Shown here one piece after another: positions 11,240 to 23,282 of a DNA stretch of 64,000 nucleotides (position 1 is its first letter; each line of letters starts with the position of its first letter). Location: positions 118,348,035 through 118,412,034 of the forward strand of contig OY987298.1 of the NCBI GenBank assembly GCA_963920635.1, given 5' to 3'. The position numbers and the translations under genes were made by a program. Origin of the DNA: Pseudeuparius sepicola (Eukaryota; Arthropoda; Insecta; Coleoptera; Anthribidae). Below the pieces are notes generated by a model. The model was given only the letters and a program-made list of their open reading frames with translations, did no database searches and was not told the DNA's origin.

Positions 11240-11660
11240 GCCATACCAGTCGCACGTTAATCTCAAACACGATCCTTCCTGAGGTTTAATCTGTTGTCGT
11301 CGATGACAAACCACACATCCGGGAATGAAGGATCGCTCGCCGCACGTCCCTTTATAGAAATTCAGGCGTGCCTTCCACGAAACTCTCGTTCGGTATACGG
11401 GTTATAAGGGCACGACCTGAGGCGGGGTCCTCTGGAAGAATTATTAATGCGGGCCGGGCGAAGTTTGAACATATTGCGGGATTAGTCCCATGACAAGGCA
11501 CAAAGAACTCGGCTATTTTCTTTTTATCCCGCCATCGAAACTAAGACCCTGCTCCCTGTAACGGCGTGTTCGCCGCCCCCCTTTATGTCCGCCTCCCTCC
11601 CGGCCCAAGACTGACGATGCTATATCAACGGGAGCAAAGTTTGGGTAAAGGGCGGGAAGG
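11240..11660 (+). repeat. GC-rich island with dispersed repeat C, copy 2
   Basis: The interval is clearly richer in G+C and CpG than its surroundings. 11458-11650 is the second copy of the block at 3453-3640 in direct orientation, with small indels. No open frame spans it. Confidence 0.65.
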
Positions 11661-12110
11661 CATTTCATCAAGTCTTTGTATAAGGTTTTGTCGGCGAAGG
11701 CAAAATAATTTCGGTGTTAGGTAAATATATGAATTCATATTAAATAATGTTACGAAGGTAATATGAGAATTACAGTTAGCCGCATGAAAGCAACGACCAT
11801 GAACGACTAAACAATTATATCTAAGAACATAATTATTCCGAAGCCAGCATCTTTATCCGTAAACCAAAGGGGTAAGGTAAAGGGGCCAGTCCCAAATCAC
11901 AACTTGAGCGTCAATGATCAGACTTGATTTCGAATTTACTGGTCGTCAAAAAAGTTTCCGAAAACGAGTATTTTTGTGTCGTTAATGAAGTTTTTATCAG
12001 ATTACAACACTAAAGGGCAGAGACGGATCCAGGCAAATCTAAACGGGGGGGCGGCGTGGTAAAAATTTTTCCTGATGGGCCGGGATAATGGAAATTTTTA
12101 GAATATAATA
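11661..12110. other. Unassigned; possible hAT tip at 12018
   Basis: Unique-looking sequence. CAGAGACGGATCCAGGC at 12018 resembles the tip of animal hAT elements that begin CAGTGGCGGATCCAGG, and a G-rich run follows. The opposite end is not visible. Confidence 0.35.
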
Positions 12111-13282
12111 TACAGGGTGTCCGGAAAGTATGGGGCAATCTTACAGGAGCAGGTAGGGGACGTCAAAATATTACGATTGAGCTTTACCACTACGGGTCAG
12201 ATCTCAATACTTACTGAGATACAGTGCGTTGTAACTCTTTTTTTCAAATTGAATTATGGCAATATCTCCCAAACTAATCAAGCTGTTGAACTGAAATTTG
12301 GCACTGCTGTGTTTTTGGCGATGGAGAATAAGCTGAAAATGTCAATTTCGCCGTATCTCACAGAGGGCGACACTTGCGCTGTTTTTGGATCGTGCTTTTA
12401 CTCGTAACTTTTTTGAGGTTATGTTTTTGGTCCTGCAGGTCTATCATTTTAGTGCATCTTTTCACTCTGCAAGAAAAAGGTACTCTTGTTTCATAACGAT
12501 AAAGTCAACCGTTTGCGTTGAAATTGCCAAAACGTGCCCCAAAACACCTGTTGAGTTCAATATTCGAAACATAAAATTTTCACCTACCGCTTTCAAGTGT
12601 TTCATATCAACGGTACCATTTGAAGTGAAAAAAAATCCCTATGAACAAAGTACCAAAAATTATTCGCTTTCAAAATGGAAAGGATTGAATTTGACAAAAT
12701 TTTGACACGCTGTTTCAAGAAAACCAATGGTGTTTTGACCACTGCTCATTTGGCATTTTTTTCATCATTTTGAATGTACAGTTGATCTGTAATATTTGAA
12801 AGTGGTAAGTGAAAATTTTAAGTGTCGAATATTGAACTCAACAGGTGTTTTGGGGCACATTTTGCCGATTTCAACGCAAACGGTTGATTTAATCGTTATG
12901 AAACAAGAGTACTTTTTTCTTGCAGAATAAAAAGATGCACTAAAATAATAGACCTGCAGGACCAAAGAGATAACCTCAAAAAAGTTACGAGTAAAAGCAC
13001 GAGCCAAAAACAGCGCAAGTGGCGCCCTCTGTGAGATACGGCGAAATTGACATTTTCAGCTTATTCTCCATCGCCAAAAACACAGCAGTGCCAAATTTCA
13101 GTTCAACAGCTTGATTAGTTTGGGAGATATTGCCATAATTCAATTTGAAAAAAAGAGTTACAACGCCCTGTATTTCAGTAACTATTGAGATCTGATCCGT
13201 AGTTGTTGAGCTCAATCGTAATATTTTGACGTCCCCTACTTGCTCCTGTGAGATAGCCCCATACTTACCGGACACCCTGTAT
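12111..13282. mobile_element. Fold-back TACAGGGTG element, 1.17 kb
   Basis: The tip TACAGGGTGTCCGGAAAGTA is mirrored by TACTTACCGGACACCCTGTA, with TA at each edge as expected for Tc1/mariner insertion. The arms are about 500 bp each and well conserved: mirrored 96-codon frames starting MSGKYGAI appear on opposite strands. A shorter unpaired region sits around 12600-12790. The element is non-coding; the short frames follow from arm symmetry. A one-arm relative lies at 26505-27085. Confidence 0.85.
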
Positions 13283-13793
13283 ATTTGTGTGAAAAATAAA
13301 GTAATTTATTTCTCTAAAAAAAAAAACAAAAACAAAAAAATGTTTACCCAAACAAAATAAAAAACAAACTTAAACAATAAACATAACAAAACAAAATCAC
13401 AAAAAGAAACAATAATTCTTTAGATTTAAAAAATAATGTACCTACCTACTTATCACAAAATAAAATCATATTTTCTCTTCTTTCGCGCAAACTGATCTTT
13501 TCTTCATTTCTGGGTACATTGCGGTGTACCTATATTTAATAGGGCTAAATTACTTATTACTTAGTCTGTCTTGGACCATCTTGGACCATATTGGTATGCA
13601 TTGCTTATCGGGAAACTGGCAAGTAGGTATGCTCAAAAATCTTCTCCATTGTCGCGTTTGTACACTAGATTGTGACAGGTAAATATTTAGAATTCCCTAA
13701 AAGGCGGCCATATTTATATTATTGATAGGTGACGGAGGACAGGGCCGTAATCAACAGAATTTACATTTTACGCACACGAATCATAAATTTACA
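13283..13793. other. AT-rich unassigned sequence
   Basis: A-rich run (AAAAACAAA repeats at 13310-13400), then mixed sequence with no open frame or repeat partner. TTGGACCATCTTGGACCATA near 13570 is a minor tandem. Confidence 0.45.
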
Positions 13794-14981
13794 TACAGGG
13801 TGTCTACTTTTAAGTGTACCTATACAAATCGATAAAAAATATATTTTGTGAGATATTTTAAAAAACCTTTTTTTGTTCGAAAAGCCTTCAAAAACCGCTT
13901 CTTTTGACCGTTCTGCCATTTTCAAAATGCAAATCCAGGGCCGGCTGCGATTTTTTTATACCCCCGATTTTTACGAAAACCATTTAGCGATTTTTTTATT
14001 TAAAATCTGACCCCACAGCGTTAATCATAACACCCCGAAACCCCTATATACCAAATTTGAATAAAAAATATACAGGGAGTTCCATTCTGCAGGTTGTCAA
14101 AGTTGAGCAAAATAGGAATTTTAAAGGCATCTGCCAAGTCAAGAGTGCCATGGAATCCCCTCAAAACAGTTGAATGGTCAATAGAACTACTCAAGGTGTT
14201 GGTGTGCAAAGATCCAATAAAAATATACAGAGTGCTCTTATCTGTGCCATCTCAAATTACTGATTTTTTTGAACTTTATACTGGTCAAAAATCGAGTATA
14301 TCAAAACCGCTACACACACTATAAACGAACTAAATCTAAAAAATACAGAAATCTGCCAGTCAGTAAGTCCATATCAGTTAAGGTGGCTGGTGTGCCACAA
14401 CAGGAAACGCACAGAAAATGTATCATCTTAGACAGTGACTTTGTTGTATAAGGTCCAATAATTTAAATTGTTTTTATTTGTTAGTTGGCATTTTGTAAAG
14501 AAATACATTACTTTTGTGTTTATCAATATTTTTTCAATCATTCCACAGCACTCATGACCCGTATAAAGTTTCATAAAAATTCAGCATTTTGAGATGGCAC
14601 AGATAAGAACATTCTGTATATTTTGATTTGGACCTTTGCATACCAACACCTTGAGTGGTCCTATTAACCATTTAACTGTTTTGAGGGGATTCCATGGCAC
14701 ACTTGACTTTGCAGGTGCCTTTAAAATTCCTATTTTGCTCAACTTTGACACCCTCCAGAATAGAACTCCATGTAAATTTGTTATTCAAATTTGGTATATA
14801 GGGGTTTTTGGGTGTTCTGACTGACGCTGTGGGGTCAGATTTCAAATAAAAAATCGCTAAATAGTTTTTGTGAAAATCGGGGTATAAAAAAATCGTAGCC
14901 GTCCCTGGAATTGCATTTTGACAAAAGTAAAAATGTCAAAAGAAGCGTTTTTTGTATACACTTAAAAGTAGACACCCTGTA
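13794..14981. mobile_element. Fold-back TACAGGGTG element, 1.19 kb
   Basis: The outer words TACAGGGTGTCTACTTTTAA and TTAAAAGTAGACACCCTGTA are exact complements. Pairing continues inward through TCTGACCCCACAGCG, CCACACCAACACC-like and CAAAATAGGAATTTTAAAGG blocks, giving arms of roughly 450-500 bp. The mirrored 62-codon frames at 14021-14209 (minus) and 14636-14824 (plus) share MHTNTLS and the FHGTLDLA/FHGTLDFA segment, and arise from arm symmetry. The centre is 14290-14570. Confidence 0.85.
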
Positions 14982-15280
14982 GATAGAAATTAACATTAAA
15001 CTCTGTTCTTTGAAAGCATAGAAAAAGGCTATAGTTATAGTTTCTTTGTTTGAAGTTAGGTTAGAGCCACAGACACAGAGATCGAATATCAGGGTTAAAT
15101 TAGGCATCTGTCACAAGTTTTCATATTTCTGCCGGACATGCTAAATACGTCCCTGTAGGCGCCCAAAACATTGCCGCCAACCTTGTATTACCAAATTAAG
15201 AAATGTCATTTCTAGTGTACAATTAAAGAGCGTTTTTAGATTACCTAATAATACTCCGGTTGTGGTAGGTAATGTTTGTT
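14982..15280. other. Unassigned sequence
   Basis: No repeat partner or coding frame seen. Confidence 0.4.
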
Positions 15281-15659
15281 GTGTCCCTTCTATCTAATTG
15301 AGCGCATGCTGTTTTCGAAAAATCAAATTTAATTTTTGTAAAGAGCCACGCGTGCTGTACTAAATTATATTCCCTGTATTCGTTTAGCGCCGGAAATTAA
15401 TTAATAGTGCGGGTTAGAAACGCTTTTATCCTTCCTTTAATACATAATAGTGTGTCCCAGGCAAAATTGTCCTTTTCTATCTAATTCAGCGCATGCCAAG
15501 CTTGATTTTTCGAAAACCTGGCATGCGCTGAATTAGATAGAAGGAATACTTTTGCCTGGGACACACTATGTATTAAAGGAAGGATAAATGTATTTATAAC
15601 CCACTATTAATTAATTTCCGGAGCTAAACGAATGCAGGGAATATAATTTAGTACAGCAC
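15281..15659. mobile_element. Palindromic MITE (core 15352-15659) with a partial extra unit
   Basis: GTGCTGTACTAAATTATATT at 15352 pairs with its complement ending at 15659. Complementarity runs nearly to the centre (TGTGTCCCAGGC and CTATCTAATTCAGCGCATG on both sides of about 15508). 15281-15331 (TGTCCCTTCTATCTAATTG, GCGCATGC, TTTTCGAAAAATC) repeats the inner part once more, suggesting a second truncated copy. Confidence 0.8.
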
Positions 15660-17690
15660 TAAACTGTTTAGTTAATTAAGAGTGCTGTACACAAAATAGT
15701 AGTCCACAGTAGTTCTCAGAAAAAATTCTATTATCAAGCACTTGTTTACACAGATTTGTAGGATTTAATTATCAAAATGCATCCGGGAGCGACAGAAAAA
15801 ACAGCGAATTATTCATGCTGGCAGTCCGCGACAATAAATTAGAGTGCCCGTCCTAGACGTATAATTTAAAATTCGGTATAAATCCCGGTATTATTATAAA
15901 CGTCATCTGATAAACGCAGTAAATCAGCATCCAGCTCGCACTACGATTTATGCTTTGAATATGCTCTTAGAGAGATTATATCAGTTTTCTCGGCGCACTG
16001 GAGCCAATTACTATGAGCCGCATGACGTTGAGGCCTCTCCTAGACACAACCCAAGTCTCGGTAAGTATAGCGGTATGGAATATTGTTTCGAAACTGTACT
16101 CTGAAATTTATTGAGATTTTGTTCATATAGTAAAATTATTTTAAGAAGTCCTTACTGGGACTGTCAATTGGTAATTTCGCCATCCTAAGTTGGCATCAAT
16201 GCAGCAACAAATGCAACCGGGTCATAAGTGCAGGACAGTAACGAGCCCATTTGCACAACGAATTACTACTAATAACACGAACAAGAACAACACAGATAAC
16301 GGTAAAACTCACGAAACGTACAAAAGAATATTTTCACTGCCTAAAGTTTGAACCGTTTTGAACGATCCGGAAAACCTTCACTGTCACTTTCACAACACCG
16401 AAATAAAATTTGCCTGAATACGCACCATAGACGCTGTCGCAAGTAGCTGATTATACCAAAATACCAAAATGAAAGTATTTCCATGGCGTTTGAAATTATT
16501 ATTGAAATGAGTTGTAATCATAGTTATTTTTATCTGTAGCGGTATAATCGTGATTGCAATAGGGTTTTTATTTAATTATGTAATTTTTTTCGCATCACTT
16601 GGGTACCTTTTCACACCATAAATCAATGAGTAACGTCATTAACTAGTTGAGACACATATACCAATGTCATACCCATGGTTAATGAAGAAAATTCCTAGGG
16701 ATTTTGTAGAGAATGTCAAATGACAAAATCGGGACTTCTTACAGTAATCGGGGTATATAACACGTTTACAATCGTCACTTTCCATAAATCTAAATTCATC
16801 TGGTATAATAATAATTAAGAACACTATACTCTAACAATAATATTAATTGCTGTGACTAATAAGGAAAACCTAACGTACAATGCCAGACTATACTCATATT
16901 TCCGAGTCGCCATGTATAAAGGGAAGCGGCGCTATTGCCATTGCAAAGATGCTGATTACGAGGCAATTTTCCAGGTGACACGACAATAATGGAGAGTAAT
17001 GAGACGTGTTGACGGATGTAGAGGCGGTGTCGACATAAAAAAAAGATTTATTCGTGAACGTCGGTATTATGCGGACCTCCCTCGAACTGTTTTGCATAAC
17101 TGCGGATTGATAAATAGGAGCCGGATGAACCCGACTTGATTAAGATTCATTAATCTCGTTCTTGATTAATCAAAGGTACGCACGCGAGTAGTCGGGCTGA
17201 AGGCACGCACACAAATTGGCGGGAAGGGGGGTATTAAGCCACCAGAATGACCATTGAGTTCGAATATTTGCGGAATACTTGAGGCAATAGCGCACACAGG
17301 GTATCCGTGAAATAAGTGCCATAAGCTATACTTTTATGTAGATATTTATTATGTTTTTGACTTTTAAGTAGAACAAATAGAAGATATATCACTTGAGATA
17401 TCCATGCATTAGACAATCATTATGAAAAATAATGCCTATTATTGAGATAATTTCGAGGATGAAGTTCAAATGCAGCCCTGAATTTTACAGTCAATAATTT
17501 TTCTAAAAATTTTGCGTTACTTTATCATTTAGAGTCTTTTATAGGTTTACGATAAGCACTTATTAATTGAGTTACTTATCATCGCGTCCAAGGGTATCAA
17601 ATCCATAGCATTATTCCTTATATAAGCATATTTTGCCACATTATCTTTCAATGATTTATGTCAGGAGTAGTCCATAACGAATCACCAGTA
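15660..17690. other. Low-repeat interval with a GC-rich homeodomain-site-like patch
   Basis: No element could be assigned. At about 17100-17240 the composition becomes GC/CpG-rich and contains the perfect 12-bp palindrome TTGATTAATCAA plus a second ATTAATC about 20 bp upstream. These resemble homeodomain target sites, but this is motif matching only. Short open frames (60-67 codons) lack domains. Confidence 0.35.
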
Positions 17691-17763
17691 CGAAACAAAG
17701 TAGAGGGAAAACAAAAAAAACGCGTTTTTACAGATCCAGCCAGAATAGTAGATTCTTTAATGA

Positions 17764-17853
17764 GGTTAGAATGAAAAAAATCGATACGAGATTCCGAACG
17801 CGAGCGTTAGGGAGCGTGAGGAACCACGAGCATCGAATTTTTTCATTCTAACC
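17764..17853. repeat. Hairpin repeat
   Basis: GGTTAGAATGAAAAAAATCG at 17764 pairs with CGAATTTTTTCATTCTAACC ending at 17853. The loop is CG-rich (CGAACGCGAGCG). It is probably a small MITE or part of a transposon end. Confidence 0.6.
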
Positions 17854-17870
17854 GAGTAACAGACTGTATT

Positions 17871-17897
17871 TTCTCCACGACCATTCGTGAATGTAAT
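17871..17897 (+). repeat. 27-bp inverted repeat E, left
   Basis: TTTCTCCACGACCATTCGTG continuing into AATGTAA. The complement, with two differences, is at 22372-22398, about 4.5 kb away. Each copy has an internal dyad CACGA-NCAT-TCGTG. Confidence 0.7.
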
Positions 17898-18713
17898 TAT
17901 TCTTCACGACCAGAAAGTCAAAAAACAATTAAATTAAATTTGAACAAAACAAGTTATTTATTTACACGTTTTGCATGTTACATTTAATATGTATATTAGT
18001 ATTTGCACAATGGACTAATACACCACTTTTTTTTATTTGCTCATCGGATAGTATTGGGTGAGATATACTTGCTGTATTTTTTTTTAATTTTTTTTTCGCC
18101 CCCGTTTTGCCGCAATTAATTTTTAAAGTTCAATATACGTAACTACCTGTTGGATTTTATTTGTCCCTAAATTTACCGCCGTGGCACCAGGTTTGGCAAC
18201 GCCGCACCTTAATGCCAAGCTGTCAGCCTGCGAGAACATAAACATAACCTATTTTGTGGCGTCACAAATCGGAACATCGGATCCCGAGGCCCGCCTGTTT
18301 TACAAGCTTTTATTTTTTATGATTTGAACTATTTTCACCATTCGTTCTAATAATCCATGACGGAAATGAACTATTCTATTTTGCTGAGGAAAATGCTGGG
18401 AGCACTAGGTATTGGTATTGATGATTCGGACGTTATGCTGGTTGGTTTACAAAACTTTTTTTTTATTGGAAACAAGTCGATTTTATCTATAAAACGACAC
18501 AATTCGTAAGTACCTAACTGAACTTGCACAAATTAGATATCTAGACTTGCTGATATATTAAAGACAATAAAGAACCAACCAGGGGTAACATTTTAGCTGA
18601 CGATTTTAGATTAGTGGCTCTGCCAAACGACTTTTTACTTGTTATCAAGTATATTCCAGCGACTGCTAGTTGTTTGAAGAAACTGATGATATTTTAGCCT
18701 CAATACCTAGTGT

Positions 18714-18973
18714 CACAGAATAAATAGCTTCACAACAGAAGCGTCCATAAGGACATGTGTCAAAAGGATGCTCGCTTTGATGCGAAATATCTTCTAAAGG
18801 GATAAACATTGTGCATTTTGTTTGATTTTACATTAATCCACATTGCAAAGAGATTGTATTAGGACCAAATTTATGTACAAGTTATTGGTTATTTTCCTGT
18901 AAATTTAAATGGAGCTCGCTTATTTTTGACACGTCTTTATGGACGCTTCTGTTGTGAAGCTATTTATTCTGTG
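18714..18973. mobile_element. MITE, 260 bp, with 7-bp target duplication
   Basis: Inverted ends beginning CACAGAATAAATAGCTTCAC match exactly for 37 bp and then diverge. The flanks carry a perfect direct repeat CTAGTGT at 18707-18713 and 18974-18980. The interior has no coding potential. The duplication length does not fit Tc1/mariner (TA); the family is unassigned. Confidence 0.9.
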
Positions 18974-18980
18974 CTAGTGT

Positions 18981-20863
18981 TAATCAACAGCATTGATTGG
19001 TTATAAACTAAACTGAGAAAAGTCAATCCTCTAGACGTCAAGCACATACCTGGTCCGAATATAAAAAATTTATTACTTTAATTTCATGAGCCCTTACTTA
19101 CAGAATTAAGTTAGTAGTTAGACCTGCATCGGTTCAAAAATGTAACGCTAGAATATTGGAGAAGGTGCCAGTTCTTGGTGATGTTAGAAACATAACATGT
19201 AAAACGCAATAAAGCCAAGTTTTCAGTCGAAAAACTTTATTGTCATAGCTTGAACTATTTTAGACCCATTTAGGTAGGTAAATTATATTGTGATTGCCGA
19301 AGCCTCCTCATAAAAAATGACATAATTCTTTAGGATTTTTTCACTATACATATTATAGTGTTGACTTTTTCTAATATAACAATCTACTGATGTTGTCCGT
19401 GATTCTTCGCTATTTCCAGGAAGTCAGCTTACATTCATCTAAAATAAGTTTCCCATTAATATGTGCAAAAATTTTACAAGCGTGCTTAGTTCTATTAGTT
19501 GACAAAGTTAATGTCACTAGTGCAGAAAAGTACAACTTTCCGCATCAAAATGGATGCGACGAAGTGTACTACTACTGACTTAATTAATTAAATACTTCAT
19601 TAGATCATACAAGAAAAAAATACCCGCAAAAAGTCATTGACGGTCAAGCACTTGATATCGAATGAAACTCTGCTGTCGAACTTTCATTGACTTTAGATTA
19701 TTTAAATTAGTTCTGAATCATGGTTTTCACATGTAGATATCAACGATCGTTTTTACATATTAACAAACGCATGATTTCTTGTTTTGATAATCGATTTCAA
19801 CATTGGGCTGTGCGACACCCCCACGCCCCCATATCTTAACTATAGGTATATACACAATAAGTATTTCTTTACTGTACTAGCAACTAAACTAGAAGCACAA
19901 AAAGCTGTATCTACGTATGTGCCACGATGTATGATCCTCGTACATCGTGGTATGTGCATAATTTAGGACTAATCTGCTTATGTTGGGTAATTACAACATA
20001 ATATACCTACTTCCACAACTATTCAGTTGAATTTCTTCATTTTTAACCACAGTATCATTAACATTCTTATTAATTTTGTGCTCGGGGGTAATTTTTGCCT
20101 TAACCGGGCATTATGCATTCAGTGCTATGTTCTTTCCTCTGCGTGTCTCCAATAACATTGTTACCATAATATTTATTCTCTAGTCTACCTAAAACCAGAA
20201 TTTAAGCTATATCATCATCATTAAGCAATATTAAAACAATATACAAATCAAATAACAAACATACCTCTTCATTTCTCCATGTTTTGCTCCCCGTTTTTAT
20301 TGATAAAATTGACACACCATATCAAAATCTATGCAAGGCAAGTTATCAGGACAAGCTTTAACAAATCTTGTCTTCATTATAAACCGAAAAAATAAAGTAT
20401 TCACAGCAAGATTCTTTTAAAACTGAGAATAATTTATTTAGTTTTCACTAAGGTTATTAACCTTGGTTTCGGCGTTCCGCGGGCGAAAGTGAGGTTATAT
20501 GCAAAGTGCGGCGTTGCCGACGATTTTCTTTAAAGCATTGAGTAATATGTCATCTGTCATATTTTATAGGGGGCATCTAATAAGTTCAGAATGGGATCAG
20601 TAAAATCCAAATATTTCATTGAAATGCTACGAAATTTGATTATTTCTCATCAGGCGCATACAAACTGAATCTAATAATTTGCCTGGGAATGCTTGGTTAT
20701 ATAAAAAAAGACGAAATAAGTACTAAGAAAATAGCAGGTACTTATTGAAATTAGGGATCGTGACGTCACATTCCCTACTTTTGCGACCGTTTTTTTCAAT
20801 TTTTGAGCAAACTAATGGGAAAAAAAATCTGTTGGTTGGGTTTCGTGATTATCTAGACATGTT
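18981..20863. other. Unassigned AT-rich sequence
   Basis: Only small features seen: a hairpin at about 19915-19955 (GTGCCACGATGTA / TACATCGTGGTA). GTGCGGCGTTGCC at about 20506 is echoed on the complementary strand at about 18200. The open frames at 19390-19578 and 19784-19966 show no domain. Confidence 0.4.
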
Positions 20864-21960
20864 TTACAAATTCCAAGGCAAAAAATTATTTTTCATTCCT
20901 AAGTATACTTGTCCATTATTGAAATTGAAAACTGGTCCATTGGAGGTATTTTCCGTAAGTTTTTTCAACACAGATTGGTTTGTAGATGCGGAGTTAACAG
21001 ACGTAAAGCAAGACGAATTGGAAGATGAAGGGGCAGTTACTGACGATCCAGTAATTGACGAGACTAATTGATTTGTTACATTTATTCGATTTTGTAAAGA
21101 ATTTTCTATATATCCTTCTGCTACTTGAGAAGACTTCCAGCCCTCGCATTTCTTTTTAATGTTGTAATATTCGCACCTGCGTTTACCAACGTAGTCGCTG
21201 ACGTACGGCAGTGGCCAGTATATTCTTGTGGGTTTTCTAGATTCAGGAACGTGACAATTTGTTTAGGCATATTACCCAGTTTATTTATGCCAATTACTTG
21301 GCGTGTATATTTATTTTTTGGAACAAGAGAAGGTCTCAGTGCAAAGTATTTCTTTACAATATTATAATAAAAATCTCCCGTGATTGTAAATTCTCTTGGT
21401 TTTTTAGGTTTCGTATTAGGAACTGCAATCAGTATTGCGGAACCTAAATCTTTAATGTCAGAAACTTTCATGTTGTAAAGTTCATTCTTACGACAAGCTC
21501 CAAAAACACCAATTACAAGGGCGACCTAAAATAACTAAATTTTATTAAGTTATTTGAGAGATAATTTGTACTACCTTTGTAGCTAAATATATCACATCCG
21601 GAGCATTTTCTAAGAATTGCCTAACATTTTCTTCTGTAAAAACCTTCTATTTCTTAGGTAAATAGTTTTCAGAAGAGCGTTTTAGTAAAGATTTTAATTT
21701 TTTGTATTTTGATATACTATCGATATCATGTTTCACATTTATCGTTACTTTTAAAATTGAATACATTTTCCATAGAGTCGAGCATTTCCATTTTTTTTAA
21801 GAAATCACCAAAAAATGCAATTAAAACATTTTCAGAAAATGAGGTCTTTTCTTTTCTTGTTGCCACTCCCTTAACAACGCATATAATATTTTTCATATTC
21901 ATTTCATCACTTATTATTTGCACAATTTGTAATTTCAGGTGGAGTATTATCAAATTCCAT
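20864..21960 (-). pseudogene. Crypton-like tyrosine recombinase, disrupted, one short intron
   Basis: Translation fragments on the minus strand line up in order with insect Crypton-type tyrosine recombinases. There is a start MEFDNTPPEI at 21960; STLWKMYSILK at about 21780; YKKLKSLLKRSS then NYLPKK at about 21680; and LENAPD. After the intron comes GACRKNEL, with the first catalytic Arg. PQEYTGHC leads to RTSAT (the H-x-x-R region), then ITTLKR, GWKSSQVAEGYIE with the likely nucleophilic Tyr, and NGPVFNFNNGQVY near the C-terminus. The copy is dead: an early TGA after CANNK, a frame change at an A8 run (about 21795), a TAG after YLPKK, an apparent two-codon loss between His and Arg, and a frame change before GWKSS. 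Family function is site-specific DNA cutting and joining for Crypton transposition. It could alternatively be a decayed domesticated host copy. Confidence 0.8.
21526..21574 (-). other. Candidate 49-bp intron of the recombinase
   Basis: On the minus strand the recombinase frame ...LATK is interrupted by GTAGTACAAATT...GTTATTTTAG and resumes as VALVIGVFGAC in phase 0. GT/AG ends, a TTTTAG acceptor and an in-frame join support an intron. The interval contains stop codons in frame. Confidence 0.7.
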
Positions 21961-22019
21961 ATCAAAATAACTCGATTTTTCACTAATTTTATTTAACTTA
22001 AAACACGTTCGAAAATACT

Positions 22020-22371
22020 TATTATGACGCGCACCCCCACGCCGCTATTGTTGACAGCGATGTTGACAGTCTTGAAATCCATGGCACTCTATGCTGTGTT
22101 TAGTTCGATTAGCGTATATTCATTCCTTGTCTTGTTATGGAATGAATATATATAAAATAATGCAATGATTTATTATTATTAGTACGAAATATTAGTATCC
22201 CTATTATTATATCGTTTATTTATAAGTGCAATAGATTACAAAAATTATATTAAGATCCTGGAAATAAATGCAAAACACTCGAGAAGCAAGTATTTAAGAA
22301 TAAATCATCTCGCTCTAGAGTGAGAATTTTTAAGTTCTATTATTAAAAATGATTTTAGAATACTTACGTTC
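22020..22371. other. Unassigned sequence upstream of the recombinase remnant
   Basis: AT-rich. It holds a short dyad ATTCATTCCTTG / CAAGACAAGGAATGAAT (about 22119-22148). No promoter element could be identified with confidence. Confidence 0.35.
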
Positions 22372-22398
22372 ACGAATGATCGTGGAGAAATGTTGTAC
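22372..22398 (-). repeat. 27-bp inverted repeat E, right
   Basis: Complement of 17871-17897 with two substitutions; the CACGA-NCAT-TCGTG dyad is retained. Confidence 0.7.
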
Positions 22399-22896
22399 AT
22401 AGTTGGCTTAAAATACCTGCTAATTACTTTCCCTCTGTTTTTTTGTGAATTGTTTTAGACCTAGAAGAGGTTTTGGGAGTCTTATTTCTTTTATTTCTGA
22501 ACGTTTTTTATAAGTCAATGTGCCGCTTATTATAGTCTTTCTTGCTCAGTCACTACAGAAGCGGAACCCATTGCTAAATTTTTGAAACTACAAACACTAG
22601 CACGATTGCACAGTTCACAAACGGAATAATATCTGAATGGATCGCCAAATAAATAAAATTTAGAAAATCCATAAATCGAAGCACAAGACAAAACAATTAA
22701 AAAATGTACATAACTTGAACCGAACCGACAAATCCCGTCCCGTTTGTTTGGGTTTGGGTTGGTCTACTAAACTAATGCCATGTCTCATTCAGCTTCAGAG
22801 CGGGCGCGAATGCTGTTGTCTCTGTCTCATTTACAATGCATTTATCCTCGTGGATTGCCATAATAACAGCCAAGCTGGCAGCGGATAGGAATGAAT
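22399..22896. other. Unassigned sequence
   Basis: No repeat partner or coding frame supported. Confidence 0.4.
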
Positions 22897-23282
22897 TATA
22901 GTCTATCCAAGTTACAGAGGCAGTGGATCAAAACATTGGCCACCATGTGACCTATTCTCTTATTAGTCTGGCCGTCATAAAATATCAAGTGTTTACGCGG
23001 CGAGCAGAATGCAGAGCCGGCTCTTCCCTCAGTCGAATTTCCTGCATATTTTAGATCGGATCGCGAGCAGTATATTCTGTAAATTTATTTTGCTACTTAA
23101 TTTAAGGAAATTTATATAGATCCACGAAAGGTAGAAACACAAATTTTAGAACTTCTAAAAGAATTACTTCAGAATTACAAGCCACTTGGAATCTCATATT
23201 AGTCCGACCCTGTTAATGGATCGCAAGGCGGTCATGTGACTTTGTTTATATCTACTGCCGCTGTAACTTGGATAGACTATAG
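22897..23282. mobile_element. MITE with TATAGTCTATCC ends, 386 bp
   Basis: The left end TATAGTCTATCCAAGTTACA pairs with TGTAACTTGGATAGACTATA at the right. Complementarity continues through GGCAGTRGAT and CATGTGAC. TA borders are compatible with a TA target duplication. It is non-coding, with an interior stretch rich in GGCGAGC. Confidence 0.8.

Noticed and set aside
12117..13275. Paired 96-codon and 80-106-codon frames (MSGKYGAI starts)
   Set aside because: Mirror images produced by fold-back arms; no domain and present on opposite strands.
14021..14824. Paired 62-codon frames MHTNTLS
   Set aside because: Arm symmetry of the 13794-14981 fold-back.
20745..21367. Plus-strand frames of 80-108 codons
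   Set aside because: They are shadows of the minus-strand recombinase pseudogene, whose motifs are specific.
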